Assembly (NCBI RefSeq): GCF_025567365.1
Contig: NZ_JAOQJG010000004.1
Span: 186,001 to 250,000 of the forward strand
Source: Anaerostipes amylophilus
GTDB lineage: Bacteria > Bacillota > Clostridia > Lachnospirales > Lachnospiraceae
Direction: 5' to 3'
Length of the DNA: 64,000 nt
The notes under the pieces were generated by a model, which searched no databases, was not told where the DNA came from, and saw nothing but the letters and a program-made list of their open reading frames with translations. How positions within the stretch are numbered: position 1 is the stretch's first letter; every line of letters starts with the position of its first letter. This document shows, piece by piece, positions 60,767 to 64,000 of the stretch. Both the position numbers and the translations under genes were made by a program.

Positions 60767-61795
60767 ATGAAACTCGCACTGATTGGAACAGGAAAGATCA
60801 TCGAAGATGCATTATTTGCAATGGAACCAGTGAAAACAATTGAGAGAACGGCAGTTTTTGCAAGACCTCACAGCAGGGATAAGGCAGAAAAACTTGCAAA
60901 ACAGTATGCGATCAAAGAAGTCTACACAGACTATGAAGAGTTATTGAAAAAGACAGAAGCTGATACTGTTTACATTGGCTTGGTCAACAGTGCCCATTAT
61001 CCATATGCGAAACAGGCATTATTAGCAGGAAAAAATGTAATTCTTGAAAAACCATTTACTGGGTTTTATGAGGAAACCAAAGAACTGGCACAGATCGCAA
61101 ATGAAAAGAAATTATTTATTTTTGAAGCAATTACAGTACTTCACAATGAAGTGTTCTATGAGATGAAGAAAAACTTAAATAAACTAGGAAATATTCGTAT
61201 GGCACTGTGCAATTATTCTCAGTATTCAAGCCGTTATGATGCATATTTAGAAGGAGATATCACACACTCTTTTGATCCAGCGTATTATGGCGGTTCATTA
61301 TATGATATCAATGTATATAATGTTCATTATTGTGTGGGATTGTTCGGGGAACCAAAGAATGCAACTTATTATCCGAATGTTGGACCAAATGGAATCGATA
61401 CATCAGGAACACTTGTGATGGAATATGATGGATTTAGCGCAGTCTGTACTGGAAGTAAGGATTCAGACAGTCCGGGATATGTCAGCATTCAGGGCGAAAA
61501 AGGATTTATGAAGATAGATTCTAAACCGAATATTGCTTCTGAACTGAAGACAATCTATGTCGATGAAAATGTTAAAGAGAAAGTAAAAGACGCAGCAGGA
61601 GCGATGGTTCGTGCAACAATTACAGAAGAATATAAAGCACCAGAGCATCATCACCGTATGACACAGGAATTTACGGACTTTGCAAGAATGATCGATGAAA
61701 AAGATTATGAAACAGCGAAGGAATTCTTGGATGAGACTGTTGCGGTTGTGAAAGTACTTGAGACGGCAAGAAAGAAAGCTGGAATCGAGTTTTAA
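60767..61795 (+). CDS. Gfo/Idh/MocA-family oxidoreductase
   Basis: A 342-residue NAD(P)-dependent dehydrogenase. Rossmann motif LIGTGKIIEDA; the catalytic motif is intact (LEKPFT, unlike the copy at 40777), followed by LFIFEAITVLHN. The C-terminal beta-sheet domain has YDINVYNVHYC. GGAGG precedes the ATG. The two family members in the window are only distantly alike. Substrate unknown. Confidence 0.87.
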   Translation: MKLALIGTGKIIEDALFAMEPVKTIERTAVFARPHSRDKAEKLAKQYAIKEVYTDYEELLKKTEADTVYIGLVNSAHYPYAKQALLAGKNVILEKPFTGFYEETKELAQIANEKKLFIFEAITVLHNEVFYEMKKNLNKLGNIRMALCNYSQYSSRYDAYLEGDITHSFDPAYYGGSLYDINVYNVHYCVGLFGEPKNATYYPNVGPNGIDTSGTLVMEYDGFSAVCTGSKDSDSPGYVSIQGEKGFMKIDSKPNIASELKTIYVDENVKEKVKDAAGAMVRATITEEYKAPEHHHRMTQEFTDFARMIDEKDYETAKEFLDETVAVVKVLETARKKAGIEF

Positions 61796-61816
61796 TATTA
61801 TAGAAGGAAGTAACCT

Positions 61817-63034
61817 ATGAAAGTAATCATTATCGGTGGCGGTGCTGCTGGCATGCTGGCTGCATATCAGGCAGCAAAATGTGGAAACGATGTTTCTTTA
61901 TACGAAAAAAATGAAAAATTAGGAAAGAAGATATTTATCACAGGAAAAGGCCGCTGTAATGTGACAAATGCCTGTGAGGTCGAAGAATTGTTAGATCATG
62001 TCGTAACGAATAAAGAGTTTTTGTACAGTGGTTTCTATTCATTTACGAATAATGCAATGATGGAATTGTTAGAAGAGCTTGGATGCCCGCTCAAAGTAGA
62101 AAGAGGAAACCGAGTATTTCCAGTATCCGATCATTCTTCGGATGTTATTGCAGCATTGCAGAGAGGGCTTAGAAAAGAGAATGTTGATATTTATTTAAAT
62201 ACAACAGTTAAAAAGATTCTGAGTGAAGACGGAACTGTAACAGGAGTTAGATTGGCATCTGGAGACACGGTGAAGGCTGATAAAGTCATTGTTGCAACAG
62301 GAGGTATGTCCTATCAGACAACAGGATCTACGGGTGATGGGTATGATTTTGCAAGAAAAGCAGGGCATAAAGTGACAAAACTTACCCCGGCACTTGTGCC
62401 ATTTGAGATTAAAGAAGATTTCTGCAAACAGCTAATGGGATTGTCCTTAAGAAATGTCGCAGTGAAGATGACAGCAGATGGCAAAAAGATTTATGAAGAT
62501 TTTGGAGAAATGCTTTTTACGCATTTTGGAATTAGTGGACCGGTTGTTTTAAGTGCCAGCAGTTATATCGGAAAATATCAAGGAAAAGAATTAAAATTTA
62601 TGATTGACCTGAAACCGGCACTTAATAAAGACCAATTAGATCACAGAGTATTAAAAGATTTCAACAAGGCACTTAATAAAGATTTTGTAAATTCTTTGGA
62701 TAATCTTTTGCCGAAAAAGCTGATTCCTGTTATCGTAGAATTATCAGGAATTCCAGAACATAAGAAAGTTAATGAGATCACGAAGAAAGAAAGAGAAACT
62801 TTGGTTTCTTTATTAAAGTGTCTTGAACTTACGATCACTGGAGTCAGAGGATTTAAAGAAGCGATCATCACACAGGGTGGAGTTAATGTGAAAGAAATAG
62901 ATCCTGGAACGATGGAATCAAAGAAAGTCAAAGGATTATATTTTGCAGGAGAAGTCTTAGATCTTGATGCGGTTACAGGTGGATTTAATCTACAGATCGC
63001 ATGGTCAACAGGCTATCTTGCAGGAATGAATTAG
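61817..63034 (+). CDS. BaiN/RdsA-like NAD(P)/FAD-dependent oxidoreductase
   Basis: A 405-residue flavoprotein (HI0933 family). The N-terminal GGGAAGMLAAYQAAKCG binds FAD; also GKGRCNVTNAC, VATGGMSYQTTGSTGDGY, and a C-terminal GEVLDLDAVTGGFNLQIAWSTG segment (about 378-399). Family members include proteins linked to bile-acid metabolism, but most have unknown substrates. GAAGGAAG precedes the ATG. Adjacent to cmk, a common order in Clostridia. Confidence 0.9.
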   Translation: MKVIIIGGGAAGMLAAYQAAKCGNDVSLYEKNEKLGKKIFITGKGRCNVTNACEVEELLDHVVTNKEFLYSGFYSFTNNAMMELLEELGCPLKVERGNRVFPVSDHSSDVIAALQRGLRKENVDIYLNTTVKKILSEDGTVTGVRLASGDTVKADKVIVATGGMSYQTTGSTGDGYDFARKAGHKVTKLTPALVPFEIKEDFCKQLMGLSLRNVAVKMTADGKKIYEDFGEMLFTHFGISGPVVLSASSYIGKYQGKELKFMIDLKPALNKDQLDHRVLKDFNKALNKDFVNSLDNLLPKKLIPVIVELSGIPEHKKVNEITKKERETLVSLLKCLELTITGVRGFKEAIITQGGVNVKEIDPGTMESKKVKGLYFAGEVLDLDAVTGGFNLQIAWSTGYLAGMN

Positions 63035-63066
63035 TATATCAAGAAGCAGATCAGGAGGAAAAGGTA

Positions 63067-63729
63067 ATGTACAGTATTGCGATTGACGGACCAGCGGGAG
63101 CAGGGAAAAGCACGATTGCAAAAACAATTGCAAAGAAACTAGAATTTATTTATGTAGACACAGGGGCGATGTATCGTGCTATGGCACTTTATTTTATCAG
63201 ACACGAGATCGATCCAAAAAATGAAGAAGCAATCAATAAAGCGTGCCCAGATATTCATGTAAGTATCAATTATGAAGATGGGGTGCAGCAAGTATTATTA
63301 AATGGGGAGAATGTAAATGGTCTGATACGCACCGAAGAAGTTGGAAATATGGCTTCTAAAACATCTGCTTATAAGACGGTTCGCGCAACACTTCTGGATC
63401 TTCAGAGAGATCTTGCCAAGACAGCCAATATCTTAATGGACGGGAGAGATATCGGAACCAATGTACTGCCAGATGCAGACTTGAAAATTTATTTAACAGC
63501 ATCATCCAAAGTAAGAGCTGAGCGTCGCTACAAAGAGTTAGTAGAAAAAGGCGTGAAAGCGGATTTTAATAAGATTGAAGAAGATATCATCATCCGTGAC
63601 CGTCAGGATATGGAACGAGAGATCGCACCCCTAAAACAGGCAGACGATGCAGTGCTTGTTGATTCTTCTGATATGACGATCGAAGAAGTTGTCGATGCGA
63701 TCGTTGCGGAATTTGAGAAAGTAAAATAA
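63067..63729 (+). CDS. cmk: Cytidylate kinase
   Basis: Phosphorylates CMP and dCMP. The 220 residues have the P-loop DGPAGAGKST (K14), VDTGAMYRAMALY, and DGRDIGTNVLPDA. ATG 63067 follows AGGAGG; the longer frame from 63001 overlaps the flavoprotein gene and is rejected. It forms a run with the flavoprotein gene and ispH. Confidence 0.95.
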   Translation: MYSIAIDGPAGAGKSTIAKTIAKKLEFIYVDTGAMYRAMALYFIRHEIDPKNEEAINKACPDIHVSINYEDGVQQVLLNGENVNGLIRTEEVGNMASKTSAYKTVRATLLDLQRDLAKTANILMDGRDIGTNVLPDADLKIYLTASSKVRAERRYKELVEKGVKADFNKIEEDIIIRDRQDMEREIAPLKQADDAVLVDSSDMTIEEVVDAIVAEFEKVK

Positions 63730-63770
63730 TTGCGTTTGCAAAGATTCATTTACAAACAGTGAGGGTAAAG

Positions 63771-64000
63771 ATGGAAGTTATTTTAGCCAAAACAGCAGGA
63801 TTTTGTTTCGGGGTGAAGCGTGCGGTTGATACGGTTTACAAAGAAGCAGGGAAGAAAAATGTATACACATACGGACCGATCATTCACAATTCAGAGGTTG
63901 TCAATGACCTGAAGAAAAAGGGTGTGGAAGTGATCAATTCCAGAGAAGAATTAGAAGCTTTGGAAGAAGGAACTGTGATCATCCGTTCTCATGGAGTTGC
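63771..64000 (+). CDS. ispH: 4-hydroxy-3-methylbut-2-enyl diphosphate reductase (5' part)
   Basis: Last step of the MEP isoprenoid pathway, an Fe-S enzyme. The first 76 residues show GFCFGVKRAVD with the cluster cysteine C12, TYGPIIHN, and IRSHGV with the conserved His. GAGGGTAAAG precedes the ATG. It runs off the window end. In many Clostridia this gene continues into a ribosomal S1-like domain; the window cannot show that. Confidence 0.93.
   Translation, partial: MEVILAKTAGFCFGVKRAVDTVYKEAGKKNVYTYGPIIHNSEVVNDLKKKGVEVINSREELEALEEGTVIIRSHGV

Overview
The window looks like the chromosome of a low-GC, anaerobic, endospore-forming Firmicute, most likely a Lachnospiraceae gut commensal (Anaerostipes or a relative is a guess; no 16S gene is present to test it). 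The signs are AT-rich DNA with strong AGGAGG ribosome sites and TTGACA-N17-TATAAT promoters, a sporulation sigma factor (sigG) and an alpha/beta spore protein, AddAB rather than RecBCD, a PPi-type phosphofructokinase, BglG/LicT antitermination and several PTS enzymes. I see no prophage, insertion sequence, CRISPR array or toxin-antitoxin pair. This is mostly housekeeping DNA.

Layout. 1-1.8 kb: thiH (its start may lie outside the window) and a HAD phosphatase. 1.9-8.6 kb: pyrimidine operon pyrF-pyrK-pyrD-(CBS protein)-pyrE, then a VanZ-like protein, a small membrane protein and a long M29 aminopeptidase. 8.7-12.2 kb: purE-purM-purN-purD. 12.2-15.5 kb: two amino-acid symporters, an NSS-family one on the minus strand and an AGCS-family one on the plus strand behind a glycine riboswitch with a terminator. 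15.5-19.2 kb: a YerC/TrpR-like regulator, a DUF1836 protein, pcrA and a small acidic-tailed membrane protein. 19.4-21.4 kb: three tandem tRNA arrays, each starting Pro-Gly-Arg-His, with a 247-base N gap after the first. 21.5-24.3 kb: methionine importer metQ-metN-metI. 24.4-27.1 kb: a lipoprotein, a GT-C-like membrane protein and an FMN-bind-like membrane-anchored protein. 27.2-35 kb: addB-addA-SASP-tenI. 35-39.7 kb: cardiolipin synthase, a methyltransferase, Hsp33 and a secreted FN3-like protein. 39.7-48.7 kb: a second acidic-tailed protein, rpiA, an oxidoreductase, a CorA-type transporter, sigG, an orphan amino-acid binding lipoprotein, an aminopeptidase P-like enzyme, PPi-phosphofructokinase and a YihY membrane protein.

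48.9-56.7 kb is the best regulatory story. A LicT/BglG antiterminator gene lies between two near-identical RNA antiterminator (RAT) elements, each overlapping a terminator. The second RAT precedes a mannose-family PTS operon (EIIAB, EIIC, EIID). A DUF956 gene, mannose-6-phosphate isomerase and a glucose-family EIICBA follow. Mannose would enter as mannose-6-phosphate, be isomerised by ManA and pass to the PPi-phosphofructokinase at 46.6 kb. 56.8-64 kb: an SH3-NlpC/P60 cell-wall hydrolase, a MATE exporter, queA, a second oxidoreductase, a BaiN-like flavoprotein, cmk and the 5' part of ispH, which runs off the end.

I did not find a clearly undescribed system. The items most worth a second look are the double-RAT mannose PTS locus, the CBS protein inside the pyr operon with a palindrome over its promoter, the tRNA arrays and their gap, the spore-gene inverted repeat and sigG promoter, the two acidic-tailed proteins, and several enzymes with unusual motifs or extensions. 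Start sites were chosen from ribosome-binding sites, so several differ from the longest open frame. All family assignments come from motif recognition by eye; no search was run.
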